Positions 53,103-64,000 of a stretch of DNA of 64,000 nucleotides are shown in pieces. This DNA comes from Agapetus fuscipes (lineage: Eukaryota > Arthropoda > Insecta > Trichoptera > Glossosomatidae): NCBI GenBank assembly GCA_951799405.1, contig OX637337.1:14816347-14880346 (forward strand), in the 5' to 3' direction. The notes under the pieces were generated by a model. It was given only the letters and a program-made list of their open reading frames with translations, was not told the origin of the DNA and ran no database searches. Position 1 is the stretch's first letter; each line of letters starts with the position of its first letter. A program made the position numbers and the translations under genes.

Positions 53103-53671
53103 CACAAAAAATTATAAATGATTTACAGAAATTCTTAATGAGACACATTACAAATTCAAATTAAAATAAAGTAAAATTAAAATTAAACTTAATATTACAC
53201 TTAGAATTAATGCCCTAGCCGCCATTGTTGCAAATCAACCGCCATTTCTCAACTTTGGAAAAAATCTTAGATTGCCGCCTTAGGTCCTGTACTGCTCAAA
53301 AGTTCTCATTTAATGCCACATATATTTGTAAGATCATGAATTGGTTTACTTTGCCAGATCATGTAGTTATATATAGTTGTTGATATATTTTCAAAAGATA
53401 ACTTTTCTATAATTGAGTTTTTATAAATAAGGATGCTATTGAACCAAAATATTAATTTTATCTTCTTCTTCTTCTTTGTGACAAATTCCTGCGAATAGCA
53501 TAAATGTCAGTGTGAAGTCAGGATAGCAAGTAAAGGATTATTTGTTGAATTAATTTTGTTTTAAATAAGCTTTTGAAGAGAAGTGCGATTCACTTACCAA
53601 TTTTTACCCGACTAGAAACGGTGCCATAACTTTTTTTGTTTTTTTTAAATGAATTATTATTATAATAATAT

Positions 53672-53960
53672 CTGTTGATAGCTCTGTTGGTAGAGTGCTT
53701 GCATTTCATGCCGAGAGCTCGGGTTTGAATCCCACTGAGGATGTCAGAAATGATTTCCCATATTGGTGTTTATTTCAAATCCAAAATAAAATACCGGCAA
53801 GATTTACTCAGCCTTCACAAGAAATGAGTACCAGCCCCTCGGGAGTTGGGAAACCCTCACTTCAACTGAAGTGGTTGGCTTAAGGCCAGCCCATTTAACT
53901 GTAGAAATAAATAAGTTCACTCACCACATGCGATCCCTTCGGGGAGAAAGCCGCAGGAAT
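53672..53960 (+). repeat. tRNA-derived SINE, third family, full copy
   Basis: GATAGCTCTGTTGGTAGAG (A box), CTCGGGTTTGAATCCCAC (B box), then the body shared with 7858-8278. Confidence 0.85.
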
Positions 53961-54203
53961 TTACACTGTATCTTAGTTGCATTTCTTTATTAATTAATAA
54001 TTATCCAATGACATCTGTTGGTACAGGTCAAAGCTATTTTCAAACGGACATAACAGAATGCAAATCAGTGTTTGTTTTGAAAATGCCAATTTGAATACAA
54101 GTGCCATTCCGCTCGCTTGTCATCATCATCATCATCATCTGTTCTTTTGTGAAATCCTAATTGTCAGTTTAACATTTGATTTTTTGTTCATATTGGTTTG
54201 CAG

Positions 54204-54425
54204 GTACTGTCTGGCATATCCCGCGCACTGGACAGTGGTCAACGCAGCATGCACCGGGTCCTCAGCGTCCCCAGGAGCAGAATCCAGCCTGAGGCTGCCC
54301 ACCCTGCGCCCCCGCACTCCTGCTGCCGTCAGGGCAGAGCTGCACACACTGTGGAGAGGCAGGCCAAGGAAGGCTTCTTCAAGTCCTTCATCAAGAAGAT
54401 GGGCTGGATGGATCACAAGACGGCG
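54204..54425 (+). CDS. Candidate internal exon of an unrecognised gene
   Basis: 222 bp, phase 0 on both sides, between a good acceptor (TTGGTTTGCAG) and a good donor (GCG|GTGAGA). It encodes VLSGISRALDSGQRSMHRVL, HPAPPHSCCRQGRAAHTVER and FFKSFIKKMGWMDHKTA. GC-rich against an AT-rich background. No neighbouring exon was found in the window and the product is not recognised. The (CAT)n run at 54121 just upstream resembles a LINE tail next to an exon, as in UBA3. Confidence 0.5.
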
Positions 54426-54762
54426 GTGAGACAAATGGACTTACGCTGAATGTAGTAAAAATCAGCACTAACGCGGACAGCTTGTAAACGTCATTTTTGA
54501 TAGTTCATTGTGACGTTAGCTAAAATTTGAAAAGTATTTTGTTGAAGAAAAGATAATTTGGTTTATCTGTTTTTAGGCCCTAAAGGTTAAGTTTAAGTTA
54601 GAGTTACGTCTTTAGACATATTTATAAATCACTAGGGGCGTTGCCCCTGGCTGCTACGCAGCCCAACCCCTTAACATTAGGGGAATGTGTATATTGCGCA
54701 TAGTTTCCTCGCGTTTAAATTCGGAAAACATGTAAAATAAAAACATGCAGTCTCTGTAAAAG

Positions 54763-56014
54763 AAAATCGACCACCCATACTTTAAAAATGGTTCACTTTG
54801 CAGATTTCAGCTGTGTTCCAGGGAAGGTTGGCAAGAGCTGCAGGGCTTATGTTCATTTGGAATGAGTTTTTATGTTGTAAGTCAACATGCATAATGTGTA
54901 AGCGCGAACTTACAAATGTCTGCTTGTGGGAATGCATTTAATATGAATCTAAAATGGTTTGTATCTTTGCAACTTAGATTATATAAAGAAATACACAAAA
55001 TAATTTCCTTGACTTATAGGTTAGTATGTGGCTGTCCACCCATACTGTAAGAAATGATTCACCATGCAAATTTCATCTTTGTTTGAGGAAAAGTCGGCAA
55101 GAGTTGATTTTGGGATTGGGTTTTTATGTTGTAAGTCAACATGCATTATGTGTAAGCACCAACTTACAAATGTCTGCTTGTGGGAATGCATTTAATATGA
55201 ATCTCAAATGGTATGTATCTTTGCAACTTAGATTATATAAAGAAATACACCAAATAATTTCCTTGACTTGTAGGTTGGTATGAGGCTGACCACCCATACT
55301 TTAAAAAATGGTTCACTTTGCAAATTTCACCTATGTTTCAGGGAAGGTTGGCAAGAGTTGCAGGGCTTACGTTCATTTGAGATTGGGTTTTTATGTGTGT
55401 TGTAAGTCAACATGCATTATGTGTAAGCGCGAACTTACAAATGTCTGCTTGTGGGAATGCATTTAATATGAATCGCAAATGGTATGTATCTTTGCAACTT
55501 AGATTATAGAACTAAACAAAATAATTACCTTGACTTATAGGTAAGTATGTGGCTGACCATCCACACTGTAAGAAATGGTTCCCCATGCAAATTTCATCTC
55601 TGTTTGAGGAAAAGTCGGCAAGAGTTGCTGGGCTTATGTTTATTTGAGATTAGGTTGTAAGTCCACATGGAGCATTTGTAAGCGCGAACCTGTCTGCTTG
55701 TGGGAATGCATTTAATATGAATCTCAAATGGTATGTATCTTTACAACTCAGATTATGTAAAGAAATACACAAAATAATTTCCTTGACTTATAGGTTGGTA
55801 TGAGGCTGACCACCCATACTTTAAAAAATGGTTCACTATGCAAATTTCATCTCTGTTTGAGGAAAAGTCGGCAAGAGTTGCATTTGAGATTGGGTTTTAT
55901 GTTGTAATAGTCAACATGCATTATGTGTAAGCGCGAACTTACAAATGTCTGCTTGTAGGAATGCATGTAATATGAATCTTAAATGTAATATATCTTTGCA
56001 ACTTAGATTACAGA
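54763..56014 (+). repeat. Tandem array of five 255-bp family repeats
   Basis: Copies at about 54763-54977, 55011-55236, 55259-55507, 55528-55752 and 55786-56010, separated by AAGAAATACACAAAATAATT and CCTTGACTTATAGGTTGG. Each carries CACCCATACT, GGTTCACTTTGCAAA-like, GCAAGAGTTG, CAACATGCATTATGTGTAAG, TCTGCTTGTGGGAATGC and TTTGCAACTTAGATTA. Confidence 0.92.
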
Positions 56015-57040
56015 TTTAAATCCATTTTTATTTTGTTTGTTTTTTTTTTAATTTTGAATCAAATAAATGAAAATATAAAAAAACTTTCTAATTTTGCCGC
56101 TAGATGTCAATATAGTTTCATACGTATTTCGATATAAAAACAAAAGGGTCTATAAGGGTTTATAAGTGTATTTTAGTATGGGATTCAAACACATACGCGA
56201 ATAGTACTGTTTTGCAGCATATATACAAAATTTGATTTTCCATATATCGCAAATGTATTTCATCTGCTGTGATGGCATTCATTTTGAAAATCGAAACTTA
56301 AGGCGAATGACGACGGCCTGGAGTAATATAATAAAGGATAATTAATTTCAAGGTTAATTAGACTTTTTGGATATTAAGGGAGAACTTACAGTATTGTCAA
56401 CGTTTTATTGGCAACGTAGCCAACGTCTTCAGGATGCACCCTCTTTGTGTGGTGAAAATCAGAACTACTGCGTACGTCTTTATGTCATTTTTGATAGTTC
56501 ATTGTGAAGTTAGCTGAGTTACTAAAATTTGAGAAGTATTTTATTGAAGAAAAAATAATAATGTGTTTTGGTGTTCTGGCCGAGGATCAAGTCGCTATTC
56601 TTGACTAGCGTATTTGGAACAGAATAACGCTGGTTCAAATCACGCCTGGTACTTTGACCATAACTTCGACCCTGGTTCAACAGATACCATTGCATGCACA
56701 CAAGCTTCTGTTTTCGTATGAAGACAACTGGCCAGGCAAAATAGGTTGGTGAATTGCATTCCTCTTTAGGCCTTAAGGTCATAACAGCGCCCTCCTTCAG
56801 CTGTTGCAGATGCTCACTTCAGCAGGTCCATAAACAGCATTTGAAAATAATCATGGCTGCAATGATTTGAATTCATATTTTAATTTAATTTAATCTTATT
56901 TGAATTCTAATTTTAAATTCTAGTTTTAGGTGTATTTTTTTTTGAACTGTTATTTTAAAATTTTGACTTTCATTTCCATAGTTTGTGAGCTTCTAATTTT
57001 CCTTGTAATAATTCTATTGGACGATGTATGTTGCATCATA
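56015..57040. other. Spacer with repeat fragments
   Basis: 56298-56340 resembles the SINE tail at 1375-1440. On the minus strand 56395-56445 shows a decayed CTGAAGACGTTGGC motif of Penelope type. 56560-56780 shares pieces with 43180-43275 and 46684-46740. No gene. Confidence 0.4.
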
Positions 57041-57048
57041 GGTTCTGT

Positions 57049-57310
57049 ATACAGTAGAGCCGCGCTAGTCCGAACCCTGACTAATCCGTTGATCGCGGTA
57101 ATCCGAATGATCTCACACCCAGGAATTAAGATAATAAGCCATGCTGAGGCTGTGGAGGCATTCAACAAATGCATTCAATGAGCTGACAAAAACGGCGTGT
57201 CAAGCTAGGACACATTGTTGCTGCGGCGATTGCGAAGTGATATTTTTCCCAAAAATTGCCAAATCAAAGCAAAAGTCAATGCTAGATTTTCTTGTTCTTA
57301 ACCCTTTGGC
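57049..57310 (+). mobile_element. Tigger/pogo-like relic with transposase C-terminus
   Basis: CAGTAGAGCCGCGCTAGTCC at the end. Frames give SHAEAVEAFNKCI, a stop, then ADKNGV, LLRRLRSDIF and SKQKSMLDF, the expected end of a Tigger transposase. Stops and indels; inactive. Confidence 0.65.
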
Positions 57311-57385
57311 TGCGGCTGGCATGCATAGATGTCATGACGTAACTTGCATACAGTGCGGCTGGCATCTATGCATGTCATCGAAGTT
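57300..57385. repeat. Short repeat shared with 7435-7530
   Basis: TTAACCCTTTGGCTGCGGCT and TGCGGCTGGCATCTATGC, the opposite orientation of the earlier copy. Confidence 0.55.
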
Positions 57386-57730
57386 TAAAGCTTCCCCTGA
57401 CATCGGTGTTCAAATTTTTCAAACTTTTTTGTTGCTTACATTATAGGTACACTAATAAAATCTCATATTATACATATTTTGAAAATATTCTTTCTCAAAT
57501 ATTTCGTCAGAACAGATCGATCTCTCGTCCCGCGCGTGTGTACCAATGTTTATAAACAAAATCCAGGCAAGTATATTCTATTCAGATAGATATAACTGTT
57601 TACGTTTTTTGTTTTTTTGTAAAATAACTAATACATTTTTCTCTTTAGTGACGAGTATTTAAGTGAGTAAAAAAATTGTTTAAAACCTAATGGATATAAA
57701 ATCTAGTTATGGAATGTGCGTATAATATAT
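57386..57730. other. Spacer, nothing recognised
   Basis: AT-rich; no ORF with homology. Confidence 0.35.
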
Positions 57731-59490
57731 TTTTTACTTTATAGCAGTCCGAAGGACTGTTATAAAGTATTGTATTCGTCCGAAAAAAAAAAAATGAGGT
57801 TTCAACGGAAATGAGTTGTCCTGCACCAGGACATGCAAAAAAACCTAATTTGTCGAACCTGTCCGTCCGTCCGTCCGTCCGTATGGATGTATGTATGTCC
57901 CAGCCGGAACTACTAACCGCAGAGACACCAATTTTTGGATTTAGAGAATTGACAACCACAGATTTTGATGGGCCGACCGGCATGGCACCAACTTGAAAAT
58001 TCAAGATGGCTGCCATACAAAAAAAACATAAAATTGCATTTTTCTCAAAAACGGCTCTAACGATTTTCTTTAAAATTTCAGTGTGGTCGTTGCTTAAATT
58101 GCCACTAAGAAAATTAGTTATGTCAATACTCTTGCTAATCTGCGTCTATGGGTTGCCATATGAAAGAAAAAAACGATTGTGATTTTCTCGAAAATGGCTG
58201 AGTTGACAAAAAAAAAATGTTCTGCAATATTACGCGCAATATAAATTTCTACAAAAATTTAAAAAACACTTTAAAAACAAAATTACTCAAAGTACCGTTT
58301 ACACGATCTCAATTTTTTTATCGTAAATATTAAAAAGACCCATAAAAACGCAATTTTGTAAAACTTTTTTTAGGTTCACAAGAAAGAAAAATTTATAAAC
58401 TTTTTTGCTCTATAATTTGTTTTTCACTATTTTGAGAATTCAAGATGGCTTCCAAAGAGGAGAAAACTTCAAATGCGATTTTCTCAAAAACGGCACCGAC
58501 GATTTTTTTTTAATTTTCAGTAAAGTAGTTGCTTGATACATTCTTATCAAATTTATTTATGGCAACATTTTTACTAATCTGTGTCTATGAGCTGCCATAT
58601 GAAAAAAATATACAATTGTGATTTTCTCAGAAGTGAAAGCGTTGACAAAAAAGATATGTTCTACAATATTATACGTAACATTAAATTCTATATAAAAATC
58701 AAATAATTTTTTTGAAAATAAAAACATAAAGTGCCGTTTACATGATATCAAAAATTGAAATTAAAAGGCTACAAAAACCCATCAGAACGCAAAAAACTTT
58801 TATGTTTCTTAACTTTATCAGAACAAGCTTTTTTATCACTATAATTCATAGTGAAACATTTTTCAAATTTTAGAAAATTCAAGATGGCTTCCGAACAGCT
58901 GAAAGTTTCAAATGAGATTTTCTCAAAAACGGCTCCTACGATTTTCTTTATTTTTTCTGCATAATCGTCATTATAATACTGCTATGTAACAACAATAACC
59001 ATTGCCTCATAATTTACTTTGTTTTGGGGGTTGCCATACAAGAGAAAAAAATAATTTAAAATTTCTCGGCAGAGCAAGGGTTAACTAAAAAATAATATTC
59101 TACAATTGAAAAGCTTTTATATATACCTACATATATGAATCATTACTTTTTTCAAAAAAGTATTATAAAGTATAGCCACCGTACAAAGTGACAAATTTTC
59201 ATACAAAAAATTATTGTAATATTTTTGGTAGCAAAACGTCTAATACTCATAAATAAACCTAAATAACAATTCGCTCAATCAATTGCTATACAACAACAAT
59301 AAGCATTGCCTCTTAATACTCTTTGTTTTGGGGGTTGCCATACAAAAGAAAACAATATTTTAAGTTTTCCCGGCAGAGAACGGGTTAACTAAAAAATAAT
59401 GTTCTACAATTGAAAAGCTCTTATATATACCTACATACATTAGTCATTACTTTTTTCAAATAAATATTATAAGGTGTAGCCACCATCAGT
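57731..59490. repeat. Degenerate tandem-repeat block
   Basis: A segment with CAAGATGGCT and TTTTCTCAAAAACGGC occurs at about 57995, 58441 and 58882 (spacing near 444). Another with GGTTGCCATACAA and GTTAACTAAAAAATAAT occurs at about 59030 and 59330 (spacing near 301). The left edge has the hairpin CAGTCCGAAGGACTG (about 57746), and (CCGT)n/(ATGT)n at about 57860-57900. No convincing ORF. Confidence 0.75.
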
Positions 59491-59555
59491 GCCGGTTTTA
59501 GCACTATCAGCGCCCTGGGCGAGATTTTTTAAGGCGCCCCCCCCCCCCCCCCCTA
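59487..59555 (+). mobile_element. hAT-type end with poly-C
   Basis: CAGTGCCGGTTTTAGCAC then AGCGCCCTGGGCGAG, GGCG and about 18 C. Looks like one end of a hAT-like element; the partner end was not found. Confidence 0.4.
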
Positions 59556-60715
59556 TTCGCCATTCGAAAATTCAAATTCATACGAAAAAAAGGAACGTAG
59601 TAACCATTTATTAAAAAAAATATATGACAAAACAGTTGACAGCTAATCAAATGGTGGAAAATATAAACTTAGAGAAGGGATACATGTCCAAAAAATTTTT
59701 TTGAAAAATAATACATTTGTTAATAAATTTCATAAAAAATAAAAAATGGACAAAAATGAAAATTTGACAAGAGTACAAAAAATTAAACTATAAAAAAATG
59801 TACGAATGTAGAATAATTTGAAATTCAATATTTAGAAAGCACAAATTAAAAAAATAATGGAAAAGACAGAAATAGTCTTACAACATAAAAATTGAAGAAA
59901 AAAAATTAAATAAAAAATATGAAATCTAAAATTAAACAAAGAAAAATTAAAAAAGAAAACAAAAACGAAAACGGAAAAAAGTCTAGACAAAAAAGTATTA
60001 ACTTTAAAAAAAATATGAAAAAAATTAAAATAGAAAGAATTTAATAATTTAAAACAAGCATTCAAAAATGAAAAAAAAAATTCAAAAGGCAATAAAAAAT
60101 TACACATAAAAATTAACAACTATTGCATAGAACAAACCATGAAATCAACAAAAATTTGAAAACATAGAATGACAGAAAAAAATAACGCAAATAAAAATTA
60201 AAAACTATTACATAAAACAAACCATGAAATCAAAAATTGAAAAAAACATATTAAAAACTAATTAAACAACAAAAATTTGAAAACTTAGAATGACAGAACA
60301 AAATTAAAACATAAAAATGGAAAAAAAAAATGGAAAGACACATTTAAAAATTAAAAACTATTGCATTGAACAAACCATGAAATCAAAAACTGAAAGAAAA
60401 CATATAAAGAAATAATTTATCAACAAAAAATTGAAAACTTAGAATTACAGAACAAAAATAAAATATAAAATTTGAAAAAAAAGAAAATGGAAAGAATATA
60501 AAATTAAAAAACGTGTACATTTATAAAAAAAACAAATTATGAATAACTGATTTCCATATAAAAGTCAGCTGCATAAATATAAAAATCAACTGTCTTCATG
60601 CTTAACTTGAGGTCTAATTTTGTACAATGTAATGATATGTAAGAGGACAATCACGCCGAGTGTATATTTCGCATACCCGAAATACAAACCAAAAACTTAC
60701 ATCGTTCCGCACATC
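59556..60715. repeat. A-rich region with imperfect repeats
   Basis: Very A-rich on +. AACAAACCATGAAATCAA recurs at about 60127, 60217 and 60369, and AAAACTTAGAATGACAGA at several sites. No gene. Confidence 0.6.
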
Positions 60716-61640
60716 GATTTATAGAACTGGATGGGCTAGGAAATCAATCCTTTGAGAATTAGAAATACGCTACCCCACTCATCATACAAAAATCCAAATT
60801 CAGTCTATTGGTAACCTTTTAACTGTCAACAGTGTGTTACCTAATTGGAAAAAAAATCCATGTAAATGCCAAACTGGGTAATTTCTAAACGTGCCAAAAA
60901 AAGAGAATAAATGTGTTATAGAATATAGAATAATATTTCACTTTAATCACTATTCTATATGATTACGTTGATAAAATTTATTTTTCGTTTGTCGAAATAT
61001 TTTGTTCGCGAAAGTGAAGGCCATTTCTAGAACTAGTGATATTCAAATAGCAGGCGCGTGCATAGGGTGTAGGCAAATACATTTCAGAATAAATATTTTC
61101 TCACATTCCTTCAAAATAACTCATTTGAATTTGGCTGAAGTGGTAACGATGGCTCCAATCAAACTTAAATCTTGAATTTTAAATCTCAATATCAACCTCA
61201 ATCGCGTTTTTACCATATTTTGCCTACGTATTAGGCGCATGTGCCTGTATGGGATGCACGCCCCTGTCAAATAGGTATGTAGGTACTTGTTTCTTTAAGT
61301 ATGTAACTTCTATGCTCGCGGTAATAGATACTTGTGAAAATCATCCCGTACGCAATGTGGTGGAAACATTTTTGAATTGGGAATTTATCAGATATTTTCA
61401 TACTTACAACAACACTCGTAACAAAAACCGTTACCATAGTGATTTAATGGGTTTCCATGGTAATTTGTACATAGATTGAAGACGGGTTAGAGACACGTTG
61501 CTTACATAGAAAATAACAAAAGTATTTCATATGTCGTGAGCGAGACAGCACTATTTAAAATGTATGGTGTCAAAGACGTTGCATCGTGCCGATTGATACT
61601 AAATCCCATTTATAGCCCCTCCATTGAATATACCTCCATG
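60716..61640 (-). mobile_element. Interspersed element, copy of 46790-47480, hit by a MITE
   Basis: Same landmarks as the 46790 copy. It is interrupted by the 61051-61266 MITE, whose absence from the other copy confirms the insertion. Confidence 0.78.
61051..61266. mobile_element. hAT-type MITE
   Basis: 216 bp, CAGGCGCGTGCA ... TGCACGCCCCTG, with perfect 8-bp duplications TCAAATAG (61043-61050 and 61267-61274). Related fragment at 3970-4070. Confidence 0.93.
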
Positions 61641-62185
61641 GTTTCACAGGCGGTTATGTTGAATTTATGGGCCTCATACTAGAATTAAAAAATGTTTTAG
61701 TTATACCAATAAATGTTGAAGAAACTATATAGGTGGTGAACAAATCGATCAAGCTTCAGACACTAGCACCATCAAAATAAAGGGGAGAAGGATGGAGACT
61801 CTAACTATACGATAGAAAGTTGCACAGGCTGGCCTAAGATTCTGGCATAATAATTTCCATTTTATGTAACATTTATGTAACAGAATTCAATATTGCAAGT
61901 ATAACAATGAGGTCCGCATATTTGAAGAAGACATTCAACTTATAAGCTGGAACTGTGAATTATGAAGATTTTCGGCAGTAACTTTGTGAAAGTCCATTTT
62001 AACAGAAAATGCAAATTTGGAACGTCCTTCGAAAAAAAAATTCCGATATTTTGCTACTGCGGATAAACCTCAGCTAACAATGGCACATAATGTCATTGTT
62101 ATTTGACTCTTATCCGCCGAGACGAAAATGTATTTTTTAACTTCCTTTATAACTTGCATTATTTACAACTTTTCAAATGTACCAT
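61641..62185. other. Spacer, nothing recognised
   Basis: No gene or repeat seen. Confidence 0.35.
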
Positions 62186-63095
62186 CAGGGTTGGGTAACG
62201 ACACGTCGAAAATTATATTCGACACGTCACGTCGAAAATACGTGTCGAAAACGTCGAAAATTTGCGTCGAAAATTGAAGTTTATTACTTTTAGTTTATCC
62301 TTCATTTGTGACAGTTCAATTTTTGACCAACCAAATTCAATTAAAATAAGCAAAGATAATAAAATACAATACTTCCTTCAAAGTTCAGATTGTTCATGTT
62401 TTGTCCTTGAATTCAATTACTCTTGAATAAAACATTGAACTGTAGGTATAAATGGGGCTTAAAACATTTTGTTCAAATCTTAATGAATATGCCAACTGGA
62501 AATTTGTACCTACACTAGGGATGGGCAAATGAAAAAAAAATATCGATATATATCGAACGATATTTTTAAACACTATCGAAATACATCGAGGAAAAAATAT
62601 CGGTACTTTTGATATATCGATATATTTCGCCCATCCCTAACCTACACAATGTTGTAGAATTTCTTTACTTTTATGTAGGTAAGACAACTGATCTGACCAG
62701 CTATCATTACAGTGTTTAACTGTATAGTATCTATTTTATCAAATTGATTGACATGCCCTTTGTCAAACTGGCATGAGTTAGCTGTGTGTTTGAGTTTATT
62801 GAATACTTTGTTTTAGCCTAGGTCAGGTTATTAAGTAGAATTAATATTTAAATGGTGCTGTTAACTTGTACCTAATGTAGATGTAGCATGTAAGAGAAAG
62901 ACAATAAAAGAAGAAACAACAATTAATGTCACTAAATATGTATTTCCCTTCATTCCTACCTGAACTCCACTCACTAGTAATTTTCGACGTGTCGTTTATG
63001 TCGTAAATTCGAATTTACGACGTGTATATTCGACGCGTCAAATACTAGGTATAATACTCATTTTCGACGTCAAGTATTAAACCTACCCAACCCTG
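62186..63095. mobile_element. 910-bp hAT-type element, non-coding
   Basis: CAGGGTTGGGTA ... TACCCAACCCTG with 8-bp flanks TGTACCAT / ATTACCAT (six of eight match). Subterminal GACACGTCGAAAA repeats (62200-62280; reverse near 62975-63075) look like transposase-binding arrays. A small MITE is nested at 62518-62637. Confidence 0.85.
62518..62637. mobile_element. 120-bp TA-target palindromic MITE
   Basis: GGGATGGGC ... GCCCATCCC, TA on both sides, ATCGATAT-rich interior. Same family as 16232-16301. Confidence 0.85.
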
Positions 63096-63114
63096 ATTAC
63101 CATAATATATTCAT

Positions 63115-63323
63115 TTAAAGCTCTCAGATGCATGCCCACAAACAAACACGTGTAGTTCGCGCGTACAAATGCTGAATGTGTTCTTACAAATAAAATCCAA
63201 ACCTCAAATGAACATAAGCGCTACAACTTTTTCCGACCTTTCCTAACACAGGGGTGACATTGGTAAAGTGAACCATTTTTTACAGTATGAGTGGTCAGTC
63301 TCATACTAACCTATAAGTCAAGG
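63115..63323 (-). repeat. 255-bp family repeat copy
   Basis: Reverse copy from GCCCACAAACAAACACGTGT to CAGTCTCATACTAACCTATA. Confidence 0.82.
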
Positions 63324-63454
63324 AATACAAATAATAAATAACGTTTAAGTATAAAAAAAGAACAAAACCATAACAAGAAATCTATACAAAAAAGTCAATA
63401 ATTTCCTATCCAAAAAATGTAACAAATTAATAAACCAACATTACAAATCAACAT

Positions 63455-63830
63455 TGCAGGTTAGCCGCCACTTCTTCCTGTCGTTGCATACTTCTTTCAT
63501 TTCATCCAGAGTCATTACCTTTTTCATACAAGCCCTCCTCTTATTATGACTCTGGAAATCCCATTCATTCGCTATTTCAAAAATTTGATCCATCTATACT
63601 TTTCTCGGTCTTCCTCTACCACGACATCCATCTATTCTTGCAACATATACTTTCTTCGTCAGTCTTTCATCACTCATTCTCTCCATATGCCCGAACCATC
63701 TTAGCAAACTTCTTTTAATCTTCAATTTCACACTTTTTCTTACACCGCATTCTGCTCTTACAAGATCATTCCTCACCCTGTCACTTCGTTTTTTTCCCAA
63801 TCATACTTCTTAGATAGTCCATTTCTGAAA
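63455..63830 (-). mobile_element. LINE C-terminal relic
   Basis: RVRNDLVRAECGVRKSVKLK and LLRWFGHMERMSDERLTKKV then GRGRPRKV match the second half of the LINE fragment at 5410-6240 (opposite strand). The rest of the 3' part is frameshifted. 63831-64000 shows nothing. Confidence 0.75.
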
Positions 63831-64000
63831 TCATCTTCCTTAAAATAATTTCAGTCATTCATAATTACAACATTTAACGAAATAAAAAACAAGGTCGCGA
63901 AATAAATATGTACCTTGTAAAGTAAAAAGTAAAAAGAAATATACCTAGCAATAACAAAATAAAAAAAAAATTATAATTGTTTTCATTTCTCTTTCTAAGA

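Noticed and set aside
54763..56014. CRISPR-like array
   Set aside because: The units are 200+ bp with short spacers of common sequence in a eukaryote; not a CRISPR.
59832..60119. Phe-rich minus-strand ORF
   Set aside because: Artefact of A-rich DNA.

Overview
This is eukaryotic nuclear DNA: split genes with GT-AG introns, AT-rich spacers, and a very dense, nested load of transposable elements. The gene sequences (UBA3, mitochondrial ATP synthase beta, a ZNF800-like zinc-finger protein), a copia element primed by an initiator-Met tRNA fragment, 5S-rRNA/tRNA-derived SINEs and many hAT, piggyBac-like and Harbinger-like MITEs point to an arthropod. An insect is most likely, plausibly a moth or butterfly; the order is an inference. 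A 200-N gap lies at 17315-17514.

Genes. (1) UBA3, the catalytic subunit of the NEDD8-activating enzyme, runs on the minus strand from 13624 to 1666 in six coding exons and continues off the left edge (the E2-binding C-terminal domain is missing here). (2) An intact, intronless ATP synthase beta ORF lies at 30661-32211 (+). (3) A ZNF800-like protein is encoded on the minus strand from 50085 to 39516 in eight coding exons that join in frame to 1217 residues with five zinc fingers. (4) Two exon-like pieces of unrecognised genes lie at 38322-38720 (-) and 54204-54425 (+).

Mobile DNA. 1-13.6 kb: UBA3 introns filled with SINEs, LINE 3' ends, a Penelope-like element flanked by inverted repeats, and partial tandem copies of three UBA3 exon ends. 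13.9-16.7 kb: a decayed 2.8-kb hAT with a Harbinger-like MITE inside it. 16.8-22.0 kb: a satellite of about 180 bp that flips orientation, interrupted by the gap, a LINE fragment and two TIR elements. 23.4-29.5 kb: a 1.4-kb hAT-like element abutting a copia LTR retrotransposon, itself hit by a TTAA-flanked MITE. 29.7-30.55 kb: an element with 9-bp target duplications and two palindromes, about 100 bp upstream of the ATP synthase ORF. 34.3-37.86 kb: a near full-length CR1/L2-like LINE whose 3' tail matches that of the 5S/tRNA SINE. 54.7-56.0 kb: five tandem copies of a roughly 255-bp repeat that is also scattered in at least 11 other places. 57.7-63.8 kb: degenerate tandem repeats, A-rich repeats, hAT MITEs and a LINE relic.

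Most notable: three UBA3 exons each followed by a partial copy of their own 3' end; UBA3 and ZNF800-like introns that are almost wholly one transposon; a double-headed 5S+tRNA SINE with an apparent LINE partner in the same window; and a hairpin inserted inside the GIY-YIG motif of a Penelope-like ORF. Splice sites and element ends were read by eye and may be off by a base or two.
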